Made by a program: the position numbers and the translations under genes. This document shows positions 10,142 to 20,683 of a stretch of DNA of 64,000 nt, in pieces. Below the pieces are notes generated by a model, which worked only from the letters and a program-made list of their open reading frames with translations, searched no databases and was not told where the DNA came from. The stretch's first letter is position 1. The number at the start of each line of letters is the position of its first letter. The stretch is from Solirubrobacterales bacterium (GTDB lineage: Bacteria > Actinomycetota > Thermoleophilia > Solirubrobacterales > Solirubrobacteraceae), in contig PLFX01000025.1 of assembly GCA_003138355.1 (NCBI GenBank), positions 27,318 through 91,317 of the forward strand, written 5' to 3'.

Positions 10142-11216
10142 GAACGGCGCGCGTCTGGCGCGCGATCTCGAGGTCCTCTCGCGCAGTGACCACGACGGTC
10201 TGCACGGGCGCTCCGAGCGCGCTGATGTTGGCATCGGCGTGCGCGGTGTCGTTGGCCGTCTCGTTGATGTGCACACCGAGATAGGCGAGGTCGCGAGCCG
10301 CGCGAGCACGGATCGGCGCCGCGTGCTCCCCGATGCCGCCGGTGAAGGCGAGCACGTCGATCCCTCCGAGCGCGCCGACCATCGCCGCGATCTCCAGCTT
10401 CAGGCGGTGGCAGTAGACATCAAGCGCGAGCTGCGCTCCCGGCTCGCCGGTCTCCGCTCGTTCGAGCACCTCGCGCATGTCGGCGCTGCCCGCGAGCCCG
10501 ACTAGTCCCGATCTCTGCTCGAGGCCGTCGGCGAGCTCCTCGTGCGGCATCCGCTCGGCGAGCCACAGGACGAGTCCGGGATCGACGCTGCCCGACCGCG
10601 TCGCCATGACAAGGCCCTCGAGCGGCGTGAAGCCCATCGTTGTATCGATCGAGCGGCCGTCCGCGATCGCGCACAGCGAAGCTCCCGCGCCAAGATGGCA
10701 GCTCACGATCCGCCCGCCCGCGCTCGCCCCCGCGAGCGCCGGCGCGCGCCGTGCCGTCCACGCGTGCGACAGGCCGTGGAAGCCGAAGCGGCGCAGGGGC
10801 CAGCGCGCGCGCCATGGTTGCGGCAGCGCATAGGTTCTGGCGGCTGGTCCGAGCGTCGCGTGAAATGCCGTGTCGAAGCATGCGACCGCCGGCAGGTCGG
10901 GCAGCGTCGCCGAGACGAGCTCGAGAGCGGCGAGAGCCGGCGGCTGATGTAGCGGCGCGAGCTCGCTCAGCTCGTGCAACTGCTCGATGACCTCCGCGCT
11001 GACGCGGCAAGCTTGCGCGAGCTGCTCGCCGCCGTGCACGATCCGGTGTCCGACGGCTAGTGCGCCCGCGAGCTCGTCCAATGCGGCGCGCACCTCGTCC
11101 TCGTCATACGGCGCCTCGAGCACACGCGCGCCGAGGAGCTCGTCGGCCTCGCCGACGAGGGCGAGCTTGAGCGTGCTCGAGCCCGCGTTGACGACTAGGA
11201 CGAGCCGGTCGGCCAG
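10134..11216 (-). CDS. ackA: Acetate kinase, probable CTG start
   Basis: Converts acetyl phosphate and ADP to acetate and ATP. The protein of about 360 aa carries VNAGSSTLK at the N-terminus, [35 protein letters not shown] with the metal/catalytic region, and FTGGIGEHA near the end. No ATG, GTG or TTG exists in frame between the xfp coding region and the essential NAGSS motif. The best start is a CTG at 11216 with AAGGA six bases upstream, inside the last codons of xfp. It is thus coupled to phosphoketolase, whose acetyl phosphate it would use. It is slightly shorter than the usual 400 aa. Function is very secure; the start is inferred. Confidence 0.88.
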   Translation of the reverse strand: MADRLVLVVNAGSSTLKLALVGEADELLGARVLEAPYDEDEVRAALDELAGALAVGHRIVHGGEQLAQACRVSAEVIEQLHELSELAPLHQPPALAALELVSATLPDLPAVACFDTAFHATLGPAARTYALPQPWRARWPLRRFGFHGLSHAWTARRAPALAGASAGGRIVSCHLGAGASLCAIADGRSIDTTMGFTPLEGLVMATRSGSVDPGLVLWLAERMPHEELADGLEQRSGLVGLAGSADMREVLERAETGEPGAQLALDVYCHRLKLEIAAMVGALGGIDVLAFTGGIGEHAAPIRARAARDLAYLGVHINETANDTAHADANISALGAPVQTVVVTAREDLEIARQTRAVLS

Positions 11217-13585
11217 GTCCAGTCCTTGATCTCGGGCGGATCGTCGCCGTGTTCGCGCGTGTAGGCCCGGCAGCGCAGGCGCGTGTCCTCCATCTCCTGG
11301 CGCAGCGGGGCGCAACGCTCGCCGAGCCCCGGTACGCGATCGACGACGTCGATCACCAGATGGAAGCGGTCGAGATCGTTGAGCATCACCATGTCGAAGG
11401 GCGTCGTCGTCGTGCCCTCCTCCTTGAAGCCGCGCACGTGGATGTTGTGGTGGTTGGTCCGGCGGTAGGTGAGGCGGTGAATCAGCCAGGGATAGCCGTG
11501 GTAGGCGAAGATCACCGGTTGGGTCGCGGTGAAGAGGGCGTCGAACTCGCCGTCGCTGAGGCCGTGCGGATGCTCGCTCGCCGGCTGCAGGCGCATCAGG
11601 TCGACGACGTTGATCACGCGCACGCGTAGCTCGGGCAGTTGCTCGCGCAGAATCGCCGCCGCGGCGAGGGTTTCGAGCGTCGGGACGTCGCCGGCGCAGG
11701 CGAGCACGACATCGGGCTGCGCGCCCGTGTCGTTCGACGCCCACGCCCAGATCCCGAGGCCGCGCGTGCAGTGGAGGATCGCCGACTCGGCGTCGAGGTA
11801 GTTGAGCTGCGGCTGCTTGCCGGCGACGATCACGTTGACGTAATGGCGCGAGCGCAGCGCGTGGTCGGCGACCGACAGCAGCGTGTTGGCGTCCGGCGGC
11901 AAGTAGACGCGGATGATCTCCGCCTTCTTGTTGATGACGTGGTCGATGAAGCCGGGGTCCTGATGCGAGAAGCCGTTGTGGTCCTGGCGCCAGACGTGCG
12001 AGGAGAGCAGGTAGTTGAGTGAGGCGATCGGGCGCCGCCAGGGAATCTCACGCGTCACCTTCAGCCACTTGGCGTGCTGATTGAACATCGAGTCGATGAT
12101 GTGGATGAACGCCTCGTAGCAGTTGAACAGGCCGTGACGCCCGGTCAACAGGTAGCCCTCGAGCCAGCCCTGGCAGAGGTGCTCGCTAAGCACCTCCATC
12201 ACGCGCCCGTCGGGTGCGAGGTGATCGTCGCTGGGGAGCAGCTGCGCCTCCCACGTCCGGTTGGTCGCCTCGAACAGCGCGCCGAGGCGGTTCGAGGCCG
12301 TTTCGTCTGGGCCCATGACGCGGAAGTTGTCGGCGTTGTCGCGCATGACATCGCGCAGGTAGGTTCCGAGTACGCGCGTCGCCTCGCTGGAGGTGCTGCC
12401 GGGCGCCGCTACCTCGACGGCGTAGTCCCTGAAGTCCGGCAGCTCGAGGTCGCGCAGCAGCAGGCCGCCGTTGGCGTGCGGGTTGGCGCCCATGCGCCGC
12501 TCGCCGGCCGGCGCCTGAGCCGTGAGCTCCGCGCGCAGCGCGCCGGACTCCTCGAACAGCTCCTCCGGCTTGTAGGAGCGCATCCACTGCTCGAGTTGCG
12601 CGAGGTGCTGCGGGTTCGTGCGCACCTCGGACAGCGGCACTTGGTGCGAGCGGAAGCTGCCCTCGGCGGGCAGACCGTCAACCGTCTTCGGCCCCGTCCA
12701 GCCTTTCGGCGAGCGCAGGACGATCATCGGCCAGCGCGGGCGCGTGACCTCTGTCTCGGTTAGAGCGTGCTCGCGGATTGCGGCGATCTCCGCGAGGACC
12801 TCGTCGAGCGTTGCCGCCATCAGCTGGTGCATGCTCGCCGGGTCGTCGCCCTCGACGAAGTGGGGCGCGTAGCCGTAGCCCTCGAGCAAAGCGCGCAGCT
12901 CGGCCTCGGGGATCCGCGCGAGCACGGTGGGACCGGCGATCTTGTAACCGTTGAGGTGGAGGATCGGCAGCACCGTCCCGTCGCGCTGCGCGTCGAGGAA
13001 CTTGTTCGAGTGCCAGCTCGCAGCGAGCGGGCCCGTTTCGGCTTCGCCGTCGCCGACGACGCAGACAGCCAGCAGGTCCGGGTTGTCGAAGACCGCGCCA
13101 TAGGCGTGCACCAGGGCGTAGCCGAGCTCGCCGCCCTCGTGGATCGATCCCGGTGTCTCGGGCGCCACATGGCTCGGGATGCCGCCCGGAAAGGAGAATT
13201 GGCGGAACAGCCGCCGCAGACCCTCCTCGGAGTGCCCGATCCGGGGGTACACCTCGCTATAGCTCCCTTCGAGATAGGTGCTCGCGACGAGGGCCGGTCC
13301 GCCATGCCCGGGACCCGTGATGAAGATCGCGTTCAGGTCGTGCGCCTTGATCACGCGGTTCATGTGCGCGTAGATGAAGGTGAGACCCGGCGTCGTCCCC
13401 CAGTGGCCCAGTAGGCGGGGCTTGACATGCTCCGGCCGCAGCGGCTCACGCAGCAGCGGGTTGTCGATCAGGTAGATCTGCCCGACCGCCAGGTAGTTCG
13501 CCGCGCGCCACCAGCGGTCGATCAACTCCAGCTCGTCGGTCCCGAGCGGACCGTCCGCTCGGACGCCGGTGGTGCTTTCGCTCAT
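11195..13585 (-). CDS. xfp: Xylulose-5-phosphate/fructose-6-phosphate phosphoketolase
   Basis: TPP enzyme that splits xylulose-5-P (or fructose-6-P) with phosphate into acetyl phosphate and glyceraldehyde-3-P (or erythrose-4-P). The 796-aa length and the motifs [40 protein letters not shown] and [13 protein letters not shown] are diagnostic. The ATG overlaps the stop of the upstream acyl-CoA synthetase gene (ATGA). It lies between genes that make acetate plus ATP (AckA) and that interconvert acetate and acetyl-CoA. Together they form a carbon-conserving route from sugar phosphates to C2 units. Confidence 0.96.
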   Translation of the reverse strand: MSESTTGVRADGPLGTDELELIDRWWRAANYLAVGQIYLIDNPLLREPLRPEHVKPRLLGHWGTTPGLTFIYAHMNRVIKAHDLNAIFITGPGHGGPALVASTYLEGSYSEVYPRIGHSEEGLRRLFRQFSFPGGIPSHVAPETPGSIHEGGELGYALVHAYGAVFDNPDLLAVCVVGDGEAETGPLAASWHSNKFLDAQRDGTVLPILHLNGYKIAGPTVLARIPEAELRALLEGYGYAPHFVEGDDPASMHQLMAATLDEVLAEIAAIREHALTETEVTRPRWPMIVLRSPKGWTGPKTVDGLPAEGSFRSHQVPLSEVRTNPQHLAQLEQWMRSYKPEELFEESGALRAELTAQAPAGERRMGANPHANGGLLLRDLELPDFRDYAVEVAAPGSTSSEATRVLGTYLRDVMRDNADNFRVMGPDETASNRLGALFEATNRTWEAQLLPSDDHLAPDGRVMEVLSEHLCQGWLEGYLLTGRHGLFNCYEAFIHIIDSMFNQHAKWLKVTREIPWRRPIASLNYLLSSHVWRQDHNGFSHQDPGFIDHVINKKAEIIRVYLPPDANTLLSVADHALRSRHYVNVIVAGKQPQLNYLDAESAILHCTRGLGIWAWASNDTGAQPDVVLACAGDVPTLETLAAAAILREQLPELRVRVINVVDLMRLQPASEHPHGLSDGEFDALFTATQPVIFAYHGYPWLIHRLTYRRTNHHNIHVRGFKEEGTTTTPFDMVMLNDLDRFHLVIDVVDRVPGLGERCAPLRQEMEDTRLRCRAYTREHGDDPPEIKDWTWPTGSS

Positions 13586-16281
13586 GTCTCGACAGAGGGT
13601 CGCACAGGCGGCGGTGGCGGTGTCTCCAGCCGCACGCGTGCGTCGATCGCGAGCACTCCATCGGTCAGCACGATGACCGGGTTGAGGTCCATCTCGACCA
13701 CCTCGGGGTGCGCCTCGACGAGCGCGCTGACCCGCAGCAGGAGCTCCTCGAGCGCGGCGATATCACACGCCGGTGCGCCGCGATAGCCGTCGAGCAAGGG
13801 GAAGAGGCGCAGCGAGCGCAGCATCTCGTGCGCGTCGAGGTCGGTCAGCGGCGTCAATCGGGCCTGGACGTCGCCAAGCAACTCGGTCGAGGTTCCGCCG
13901 GCGCCCGCCGCGATCAGCGGACCGAACGCGGGGTCTTGCACGACACCGACGATCAGCTCGACTCCTTGTGGCGCCATTGCCTGCACGTGGAAGCCGTCGG
14001 GCTCGAAGCCGGCCTTCTCGACCGCGCGCGTCATCTTCTCGGCTGCCCGCTCCACCTGTCCCGGGCGCAGTCCGACCGCTACCGCACCCGCGTCACTCTT
14101 GTGCACGAGGCCCGGCGCCATCGCCTTCAGGGCCACGCTGCCGCCGATCTCGCTCGCCGCGCGCGCCGCCTCGCTGGCGTTGGCCACGAAGTGCTGCGCC
14201 GGCGTTGCGATTCCGTAGCAGTGCAGCAGCTTCGCGACGTCCTGCGCCCCGAGCCAACCGGCTCCGGTCCCGAGCGCGTGCGCGATCACGGCGGCGGCCT
14301 CGTCGGTGCGCGCGCCCGCGAACGCCGGGATCGCCCCGACCGGAGCCTCGCGCCAGGCCCCGTAGCGTGCGGCGTGACCGATTGCGCGCGCGGCGTCCTC
14401 GGGGAAGGCGAAGCGCGGGATTGGCTTGTCGCCGCGGTGCAGCCCGAGCTCGGCCTCCTCGACCATGAAGACCGTTGTCAAGGGCAAGTCCGCGGGCAGC
14501 CGCTCGGCCGCGACGGAGAGCGCTGCTGCCACATCGGCTGGCGCCGTTACCAGCGTCGGTACGTAGATCACGATCACGGCGTCGGCGACATCGGCGCGCC
14601 CCACCGCCTCGACCGCTTCGCGGAAGTTCTCGGCGGTGGCGGTCGCGATCACGTCGATCGGGTTGGTGACCGACGCCTCCGGCGGAAGGATCGTGCTCAG
14701 CTCGTCGCGCAGCTTCGCCGGCAGCTCGACCACTTGGAGCCCGGCCGTTTCGCAGGCGTCCGCGGCGAGGATCCCCGGTCCGCCGCCGTTGGTCAGGATC
14801 ACGACACGGGTGCCGCGTGGCGCCGGCTGCGCCGACAGCAGCGCGGCGACGTCAAACAGCTCCCCGAGCGTCTCGGTTCGGATCACGCCGGCTTGGCGGA
14901 ACAGGGCATCGACGGTCACGTCCGATGTGGCGAGCAACGCGCCCGTGTGCGACGAGGTCGCGCGCGCGCCGGCCGCAGAGCGACCACTCTTGACGGCAAC
15001 GATCGGCTTGCTGCGCCCCACGCGACGCGCGACGCGCGAGAACTTCCGGGCGTTGCCGAAGGATTCGAGGTAGAGCAGGATCACGTTCGTGTTCGGGTCC
15101 TGCTCCCAGTACTGGAGGAAGTCGTTGCCCGACAAATCCACCTTGTTGCCGACCGAGACGAACGCGGAGAGCCCGAGGTTCAGGCGGTTGGCGGCCTGCA
15201 CGATCGCGATGCCGAGGCCACCGCTCTGCGACAGGAACCCGACACTCCCCGGCCGCGGGGCAAGCGGGATGAACGTGGCATCGAGCTGTACGTCGGGTGC
15301 CGTGTTGAGCACGCCGATGCAGTTCGGTCCGACGATTCGCATCCCGTAGGCGCGGCAGATCTCGAGCACCTCCTGCTGGGCTCGCGTCCCCGCCTCGCCG
15401 CATTCGGCGAATCCGGCCGAGATCACGACCAGTCCGCGCACGCCCGCCGCGCCGCACTCGCGTACGACGTCGGGAACAGTCGGCGCGGGGACGGCGATCA
15501 CCGCGAGGTCTGGCTTCGCCGGCAGGTCGCCGACCGACGCGTACGCCGCCATCGACTGAACCGAGCTCGCGGTCGGGTTGACCGGGTAGACGATCCCCTG
15601 GAAGTTGTTCGCGACGAGGTTGTGGAGAATCTCGCCGCCGACGGTGCCGCGCCGGCGCGATGCCCCGATCAGCGCGACGACCTTTGGCGCGAGGATCGCA
15701 TCGACCGCCGCGACGCTGGCGATCCGGTCGCGATCCTCGAAACGGTCCCAGCCGCCGGCCGTGAGCTCGGTCGGCATCGTGAAGGAGACGAGGTCCACAC
15801 CTGAGCGAACCTCGACGCGAAAGCCGCTCTCGCGAAAGACCTCGATCATCAGGTGGTTGTCCGGCCGGGTGATCGCCGTGAACGTGTTGACCCCGTGCTC
15901 CTGTGCGTGCGCTGCGAGGTGCGCGAGCAGCGTCGTTGCCACCCCGAGACCCTGGTAGGCGTCGCTGATCGCGAACGCGATCTCGGCTGAGTCGGCGTCC
16001 TCGCCGGAATACCCGGCGTGGCCGACGATCTCGGCGTCGGCACCGGCCGTGGCCACGAGCCCGTGATCGCGCGCGGGGTCGAGGTGTGTGAACTGATGCG
16101 CCTGGCCCGCGAGGTCCGGGGCGGCAGAGAAGAAGCGCAGCACGCGCGAGCGCTGCGAGAGACCGCTCAGAAAGGCCTTGACCCGCGCCTCGTCATCGGG
16201 TCGTACCGCGCGCACCCGCACGGTCGAGCCGTCGCGCAGAACGACATCGGTCCCGGGAGCGATTTGCTCGCCGGCGATCAA
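13582..16281 (-). CDS. GNAT acetyltransferase fused to ADP-forming acetyl-CoA synthetase
   Basis: An 899-aa fusion. Residues about 18-170 form a GNAT domain, with the acetyl-CoA loop around [11 protein letters not shown] (109-119). Residues about 190-650 are the CoA-binding and ligase part of an NDP-forming acyl-CoA synthetase, with [13 protein letters not shown] near 348-360 and the phospho-histidine loop SSHTGALL at His445. Residues about 680-890 are an ATP-grasp domain ([12 protein letters not shown]). Such proteins either interconvert acetate+ATP+CoA with acetyl-CoA+ADP, or act as Pat-type lysine acetyltransferases where the synthetase half is degenerate. Here the histidine is kept, so catalysis is plausible. 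It overlaps xfp and the upstream kinase gene by 4 nt each. A reversed arrangement (GNAT at the C-terminus) occurs in Pat of enterobacteria. Confidence 0.9.
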   Translation of the reverse strand: MIAGEQIAPGTDVVLRDGSTVRVRAVRPDDEARVKAFLSGLSQRSRVLRFFSAAPDLAGQAHQFTHLDPARDHGLVATAGADAEIVGHAGYSGEDADSAEIAFAISDAYQGLGVATTLLAHLAAHAQEHGVNTFTAITRPDNHLMIEVFRESGFRVEVRSGVDLVSFTMPTELTAGGWDRFEDRDRIASVAAVDAILAPKVVALIGASRRRGTVGGEILHNLVANNFQGIVYPVNPTASSVQSMAAYASVGDLPAKPDLAVIAVPAPTVPDVVRECGAAGVRGLVVISAGFAECGEAGTRAQQEVLEICRAYGMRIVGPNCIGVLNTAPDVQLDATFIPLAPRPGSVGFLSQSGGLGIAIVQAANRLNLGLSAFVSVGNKVDLSGNDFLQYWEQDPNTNVILLYLESFGNARKFSRVARRVGRSKPIVAVKSGRSAAGARATSSHTGALLATSDVTVDALFRQAGVIRTETLGELFDVAALLSAQPAPRGTRVVILTNGGGPGILAADACETAGLQVVELPAKLRDELSTILPPEASVTNPIDVIATATAENFREAVEAVGRADVADAVIVIYVPTLVTAPADVAAALSVAAERLPADLPLTTVFMVEEAELGLHRGDKPIPRFAFPEDAARAIGHAARYGAWREAPVGAIPAFAGARTDEAAAVIAHALGTGAGWLGAQDVAKLLHCYGIATPAQHFVANASEAARAASEIGGSVALKAMAPGLVHKSDAGAVAVGLRPGQVERAAEKMTRAVEKAGFEPDGFHVQAMAPQGVELIVGVVQDPAFGPLIAAGAGGTSTELLGDVQARLTPLTDLDAHEMLRSLRLFPLLDGYRGAPACDIAALEELLLRVSALVEAHPEVVEMDLNPVIVLTDGVLAIDARVRLETPPPPPVRPSVET

Positions 16282-17834
16282 CCTTGGCTCCGCTCTGCCG
16301 CGGCCGTCGCGAGCCGGCTGTCCAGCATCGCAACGATATCGGCGGCGAGCTCGGCGACCGGGCGGTCCGAGCGCAGTACAAGATGATGCTGGGGCGCGAT
16401 GTCGGCCTCGAGCGGCTCGAAGCGCTCAGCGAGCCGCGCGGCCAACGAGGGTCCTGCGTCCGAGGCGCGGTGCGGATCGGCGAGCCGCGCGCGTGCGCGA
16501 CGCCGCAGGACGTCCACGGGCGCTCTGCATTCGCAGAAGATCGTCGGATGAGCCTCGCCAAACGCAGCCGCGAACGCCTCGCGGGCGTTGCGCTGCCCGA
16601 AGGTTGCGTCGACGATCACGCCGCTGCTGCCCGCAAGCTGCGCGGCGGCCTCCCGGCCGAGCTCGCTGTAGGTCCGCTTGCCGACCTCCGTGGCATATGC
16701 CTCACGGGGAGCGCGGGCGGTGAGCGCGACGCCGGCGATCGACTCGCGCGTCTCGTCGACAGAAACGACCCGCAGTCCGGACTGGTCGGCAAGCGTCTGC
16801 GCCAGCGTCGATTTACCGGCCGCCGGCGGACCGCATACCACGAGCGCGAGCGGGAGGCGCGCCTGCCAGGCGAGGCGCTCACCGAGCGCGAAGAGCTCGC
16901 GTGCGTCGTCGCACGCGCAGGCCCGCATCGCGGCCGGCGCGCTCGTGTCGACGCTGAGCAGCGCGGCAACCTTCGCGCGTACGAGCGCCTTGATCGACGC
17001 GTGAAATGCGATCAGCTCGGGCGGCCCCGCGTCGCCGCCCGATGAGCGGTATTCGCCGACCAATGTCTGCGCCAGCTCCGCGTGGCCGGTTCGCGCCAAG
17101 TCCATCACGAGGAAGGCAAGGTCCTCGGCGACGTCGATCTCGCGGAATGCGCTGTCGAATTCCACGCAGTCGATCGCGCGAACCTCCTCGCCGAGCAGGA
17201 TGTGCTCGGCGCGCAGATCGCCATGGCACTCGCGGACGCGACCGGTCCTCGCGCGCCACCGCAGTAGTGGTGCGTGGCCCGCGAGGAAGGCATCGGCGAA
17301 GCGCTGGGTTGCGAGCACGCGCGCCGGGTCGAACAGCTCGTCATGGCGCAGCAGCTCTTCCGTGTTGCCGTCCACCGTGCGCGCGATTCCCGCGACAACC
17401 TCCGGATCACGGCGGCGCGGCGCGCTGGCCGCGTGAAATCGTGCGATCCGCCCCGCAACGGCACCAATGTCATGGTCCGAGGCCTGACCGCCGGCCAGCG
17501 CGGCTGCGAGTGTCGAGTCCTCGTCGAAGCGCCGCATCTCGACGAGGTAATCGACGGCGTCCTCGCAGTCCTGCCCGAGCTGCAGGCAGCCGCCGCGATT
17601 CACGATTGCCCTGACGCCAAGGTAGATGTCGCCGCCCAGGGGGCGGTTGAGCGCGACCTCGCGCTGGCACATGAGACGCCGGGCGGTGACGTTCCCGTAG
17701 TCGAGGAACGGGAGCACGAGCGGCTTCTTCAGCTTGTAGGCGCGATCGGCAACGAGGAACACCCACGAGACGTGGGTTTCGCGAAGGACGATCGGCTCCC
17801 GCGCGTCCGCGCCATAGAAGCTCGGGTCGCGCAT
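16278..17834 (-). CDS. Bifunctional aminoglycoside-phosphotransferase-like / AAA nucleotide kinase-like protein
   Basis: A protein of about 518 aa with two parts. An N-terminal APH/choline-kinase-like domain (about 1-320) contains RAYKLKKP, the catalytic-loop-like ECHGDLRAEHILL and a metal-binding IDCVEFDSAFREIDV. A C-terminal P-loop kinase domain contains GPPAAGKST and DEDTRES-type residues (VDETRES). The substrate is unknown; real antibiotic resistance is unlikely. From memory, the DosR-regulon protein Rv2004c of Mycobacterium tuberculosis has this same two-domain plan. I chose the ATG at 17834 (MRDPSFYG) because family members start there; a GTG at 18008 would add 58 residues. First gene of the coupled xfp-ackA operon, divergent from the DevS-like kinase. 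Confidence 0.8.
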   Translation of the reverse strand: MRDPSFYGADAREPIVLRETHVSWVFLVADRAYKLKKPLVLPFLDYGNVTARRLMCQREVALNRPLGGDIYLGVRAIVNRGGCLQLGQDCEDAVDYLVEMRRFDEDSTLAAALAGGQASDHDIGAVAGRIARFHAASAPRRRDPEVVAGIARTVDGNTEELLRHDELFDPARVLATQRFADAFLAGHAPLLRWRARTGRVRECHGDLRAEHILLGEEVRAIDCVEFDSAFREIDVAEDLAFLVMDLARTGHAELAQTLVGEYRSSGGDAGPPELIAFHASIKALVRAKVAALLSVDTSAPAAMRACACDDARELFALGERLAWQARLPLALVVCGPPAAGKSTLAQTLADQSGLRVVSVDETRESIAGVALTARAPREAYATEVGKRTYSELGREAAAQLAGSSGVIVDATFGQRNAREAFAAAFGEAHPTIFCECRAPVDVLRRRARARLADPHRASDAGPSLAARLAERFEPLEADIAPQHHLVLRSDRPVAELAADIVAMLDSRLATAAAERSQG

Positions 17835-18175
17835 TGCCGCAAGGATCTCGCCCGGTCCCGCAGGCCCGCCCGGGGGCGTCTCGACGCGGCGGATCGCGTC
17901 GCCCCACGCCCACAGGTTGGTGCGGGTGAACTGCGAGTTGCTGTGCGAGTCGCGTTCATAGAGGAAGCGCTCGCTCGTCCCTGCACGGGTTTGGCTCTGC
18001 TCAGCCACTCGAGCGATGATCGCCGCTATCGCCTGCTGACTGCATCGTGCGCGCGCCGCGCGGGCGCTCCGCTGAAACTACTGATGGCGGCAGACGCTCG
18101 CGTCCAACGCACCGCGGAGCGGCGATATGCGGGTGTATCGTCAAGCCCCGGACGGGGTTGACGGAGGACCGCCAG
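17835..18175. promoter_or_regulatory. Divergent intergenic region with an imperfect palindrome before the sensor kinase
   Basis: About 340 nt separate the acetyl-phosphate operon from the DevS-like kinase gene. A TATCGT (18136-18141) fits a -10 for the plus-strand kinase. It is followed by an imperfect inverted repeat at 18141-18161 (CAAGCCCCG against CGGGGTTG, one extra base in one arm) and a Shine-Dalgarno GGAGG at 18163-18167, eight bases from the ATG at 18176. The repeat could be an operator or a leader hairpin. I looked for a canonical DosR box and did not find one. Confidence 0.4.
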
Positions 18176-19885
18176 ATGACAGAGAAGCTCAACAGCGAAC
18201 GGCTTCGCACCCTGATCGACGTCGGTGGCTTCATCGTCTCCGAGCTCGACCTCGATACGCTGCTGCGCCGCGTACTTGACGCTGCCCTCGAGCTGACCGG
18301 CGCTCGTTACGCGGCCCTCGGCGTGCTCAACGCGGAGCGCAGCGAGCTCGAGCGGTTCATGACGGCCGGGATCGATGAGGACGCGCAGCGGCGCATCGGC
18401 GAGTTGCCACACGGGCGCGGGGTGCTCGGCGTGCTGATCGACGACCCGAAGCCGCTGCGCCTTAAGCGGGTGGGCGGGCACCCTGCCTCGTACGGCTTCC
18501 CCATGGGCCACCCGCCGATGGAGTCCTTCCTCGGCGTCCCGGTCTTCATCAGCGGCGAGGCGTGGGGCAACCTGTACTTGACCGAGAAGGAGGGTGGCGA
18601 GTTCGACGAGGCTGATGAGGAGGCGATTGTCGTGCTCGCGCGCTGGGCGGGCATCGCCGTGGAGAACGCGCGGCTCTATCACGACATCGAGAACCAGCGC
18701 GTCGAGCTAGAACGCGCTGTCGCGGGCTTGCGCGCGACCCAGGCGGTCGCGCTCGCCGTCGGCGCCGAGGTCGATCTCGAACGCTCGCTTGAGCTGATCG
18801 TCAAGCGCGGGCGCGCTCTGGTCGAAGCGCGTACCGTCGTCATCATGCTTCTGCAGGGCGACGAGCTGGTCGTCGCTGCGATGGCCGGTCACGGCGCCAG
18901 TAGCGGCGACCTGCGGATCCCCGTTGACGGATCCACCTCTGGCCAGGTCATGCTCCGCGGTCGCTCCGAGCGCATCGACGAGGTCGCCTCGCGGTTGCTC
19001 ATCAGCGCGGATAAGTTGGGCGTCCCCGATGCGCACAGCGCATTGATCGTCCCGCTGGCGTATCGCGACGAGCCGCTCGGCGTACTGCTGGCATTCGACC
19101 GCACCCCCGGTGCGCAGCCCTTCACCGACGAGGACGAGCGCGCGCTCAAGGCGTTCGCCGCGAGCGCAGCCACCGCCGTCGTGATCGCGCAAAGCGTCGA
19201 GAAGCAGCGGTTGCGCGACACGCTCGCTGCCTCCGAGCAGGAACGCCGGCGCTGGGCGCGCGAGCTGCACGATGAGACCCTCCAAGCACTGGGCGGCTTG
19301 CGCGTGCTCCTCTCGTCTGCGCGCCGGGTCGGGACGCTCGATGCCCTGGTCGGAGCGACCGGTCAAGCGCTTGAGCAGATCGAGCAAGAGATCACGAACC
19401 TTCGCGCGATCATCACCGAGCTGCGCCCGGCGGCGCTCGACGAACTCGGCCTCGCGGCGGCGCTGGACGCGCTATTCGAACGCCATCGCGCCGTCAACGA
19501 CCTCGACATCAACGCCGAGATCGAGATCCCGGACGCGGTCGAGATCGGCGGTGAGCTCGAAGCGACCGTCTATCGCGTGATCCAGGAGGCTCTGACGAAC
19601 ATTGCTAAGCACGCGCGCGCCAAGCACGTCAACGTCACCGTGCAAGCGGAGGACGGACGGATCAGCCTCGCCGTGATCGACGACGGGCGCGGCTTCGCCG
19701 TCGATCAGCGCGCGCAGGGCTTCGGCGTCATCGGCATGCAGGAGCGCGTCGCCGTCTCCGGCGGGGAGCTCTCGATCAAGTCGGCGGGAGGGCGGACCGC
19801 GGTGCGGGCCTGGCTGCCGCTGGCTCAGCGCGCACGCGCGTCGCTTGCGAGCTCCGCGGCGAGCAGACCCCGGCTCAACGCGTAG
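18176..19885 (+). CDS. GAF-GAF sensor histidine kinase, DevS/DosT-like (probable heme gas/redox sensor)
   Basis: A 569-aa cytosolic kinase with GAF1 (about 25-165), GAF2 (about 190-340), HisKA_3 with His365 in ARELHDETLQ, and a C-terminal ATPase (EALTNIAKHA, DDGRGF). In GAF1 the segments MGHPPM (His112) and GNLYLTEK (Tyr134) align with the proximal heme ligand His149 and distal Tyr171 of mycobacterial DevS, with the same 22-residue spacing (alignment from memory). It is therefore likely to bind heme and sense O2/NO/CO or redox state. The start at 18176 has a good GGAGG. Its 3' end overlaps the convergent regulator gene by 61 nt. Likely partners are the two NarL regulators that follow. Confidence 0.88.
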   Translation: MTEKLNSERLRTLIDVGGFIVSELDLDTLLRRVLDAALELTGARYAALGVLNAERSELERFMTAGIDEDAQRRIGELPHGRGVLGVLIDDPKPLRLKRVGGHPASYGFPMGHPPMESFLGVPVFISGEAWGNLYLTEKEGGEFDEADEEAIVVLARWAGIAVENARLYHDIENQRVELERAVAGLRATQAVALAVGAEVDLERSLELIVKRGRALVEARTVVIMLLQGDELVVAAMAGHGASSGDLRIPVDGSTSGQVMLRGRSERIDEVASRLLISADKLGVPDAHSALIVPLAYRDEPLGVLLAFDRTPGAQPFTDEDERALKAFAASAATAVVIAQSVEKQRLRDTLAASEQERRRWARELHDETLQALGGLRVLLSSARRVGTLDALVGATGQALEQIEQEITNLRAIITELRPAALDELGLAAALDALFERHRAVNDLDINAEIEIPDAVEIGGELEATVYRVIQEALTNIAKHARAKHVNVTVQAEDGRISLAVIDDGRGFAVDQRAQGFGVIGMQERVAVSGGELSIKSAGGRTAVRAWLPLAQRARASLASSAASRPRLNA

Positions 19886-20574
19886 CGCACGAGCTCTGCC
19901 CGCGTGGTGAGCCCGAGCTTTCGGTGAATGCTCGCTCGATGCGACTCGACGGTGCGGACGGAAAGCCCGAGCAACCCGCCGATCTCGGAGTTCGTATGTC
20001 CCAGTCCGATCAGGCGCAGCACCTCGAGCTCGCGTCCGCTGAGCCCGTCGCTGCCACTCTCGTAGACGCGGATCAGCTGCTCGAGCTCGGGGGCGATGAA
20101 GCTCTCGCCGCGCGCTGCGGCGCGAACCGCGCGTCCGAGGTCCCGCTCGGCCCAGTCGGTCAGGACGTAGGCGCTCGCGCCGGCGGCCAGGACCTCGCGT
20201 GCGAAGCGCGGATCGTCGGTCATCGTCGTCACGACGATCGCGGTCTCGGGGGCCCGCGTGCGCAGATCGCGAATCACGCCGAGGATCGATCCCGCGGGCA
20301 CGCCGACGTCGAGGATCAGAACGTGTGGCCCCTGCGCCTGGACCTGGCGCATCGCCGTCGTCAGGTCAGCCGCTTCGCCGACGACCTGGAGCTCGCCGTC
20401 GGAATCGAGCACTCCGCGCAGGCTCCGCCGCACGAACGCGTGATCGTCCGCCAGCAGGATGCTGATCGCTGAATAGTGTGCGACGGCCGCGCCGTCCGCC
20501 GGTACGGCGCGCAGCCAGCTACGCTCGGTGCGCCCGCCGCCGGCCGCCGGATCTGTGATTTCCCGTGGAGTCAT
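19825..20574 (-). CDS. NarL/LuxR-type response regulator with altered receiver
   Basis: A protein of about 249 aa with a receiver domain (about 36-155) and a LuxR-type helix-turn-helix at the C-terminus (GLSGRELEVLRLIGLGHTN, then VRTVESHRASIHRKLG). The acidic pair (LADDH) and acceptor Asp89 (LILDVGVP) are present. The usual switch lysine is replaced: YVLTDW where YLLKDA is typical, so Thr139 stands for Lys. Output may thus be constitutive or modulated differently. The ATG at 20574 is used; a longer form from 20616 is possible. It is paralogous to the next regulator and convergent with the sensor kinase. Confidence 0.85.
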   Translation of the reverse strand: MTPREITDPAAGGGRTERSWLRAVPADGAAVAHYSAISILLADDHAFVRRSLRGVLDSDGELQVVGEAADLTTAMRQVQAQGPHVLILDVGVPAGSILGVIRDLRTRAPETAIVVTTMTDDPRFAREVLAAGASAYVLTDWAERDLGRAVRAAARGESFIAPELEQLIRVYESGSDGLSGRELEVLRLIGLGHTNSEIGGLLGLSVRTVESHRASIHRKLGLTTRAELVRYALSRGLLAAELASDARAR

Positions 20575-20683
20575 CTCTGATCCGCCGATCGAACCACCGA
20601 CGAGGGCTGCTGCCATCGTGGCTGGTTCCGCGATCGCCTGCGGGCTATTACTGTTTGCCGCTGCCGTCGCTCGCGCGGGCGAG

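Noticed and set aside
10134..11744. A 536-codon acetate kinase frame reaching into xfp
   Set aside because: The extension is an out-of-frame reading of xfp and is Arg/Ala-rich; only the last 360 codons show family motifs.
17835..18175. Canonical DosR box between the APH/AAA gene and the sensor kinase
   Set aside because: The CCCCGGACGGGG palindrome does not match the GGGACT/AGTCCC pattern.
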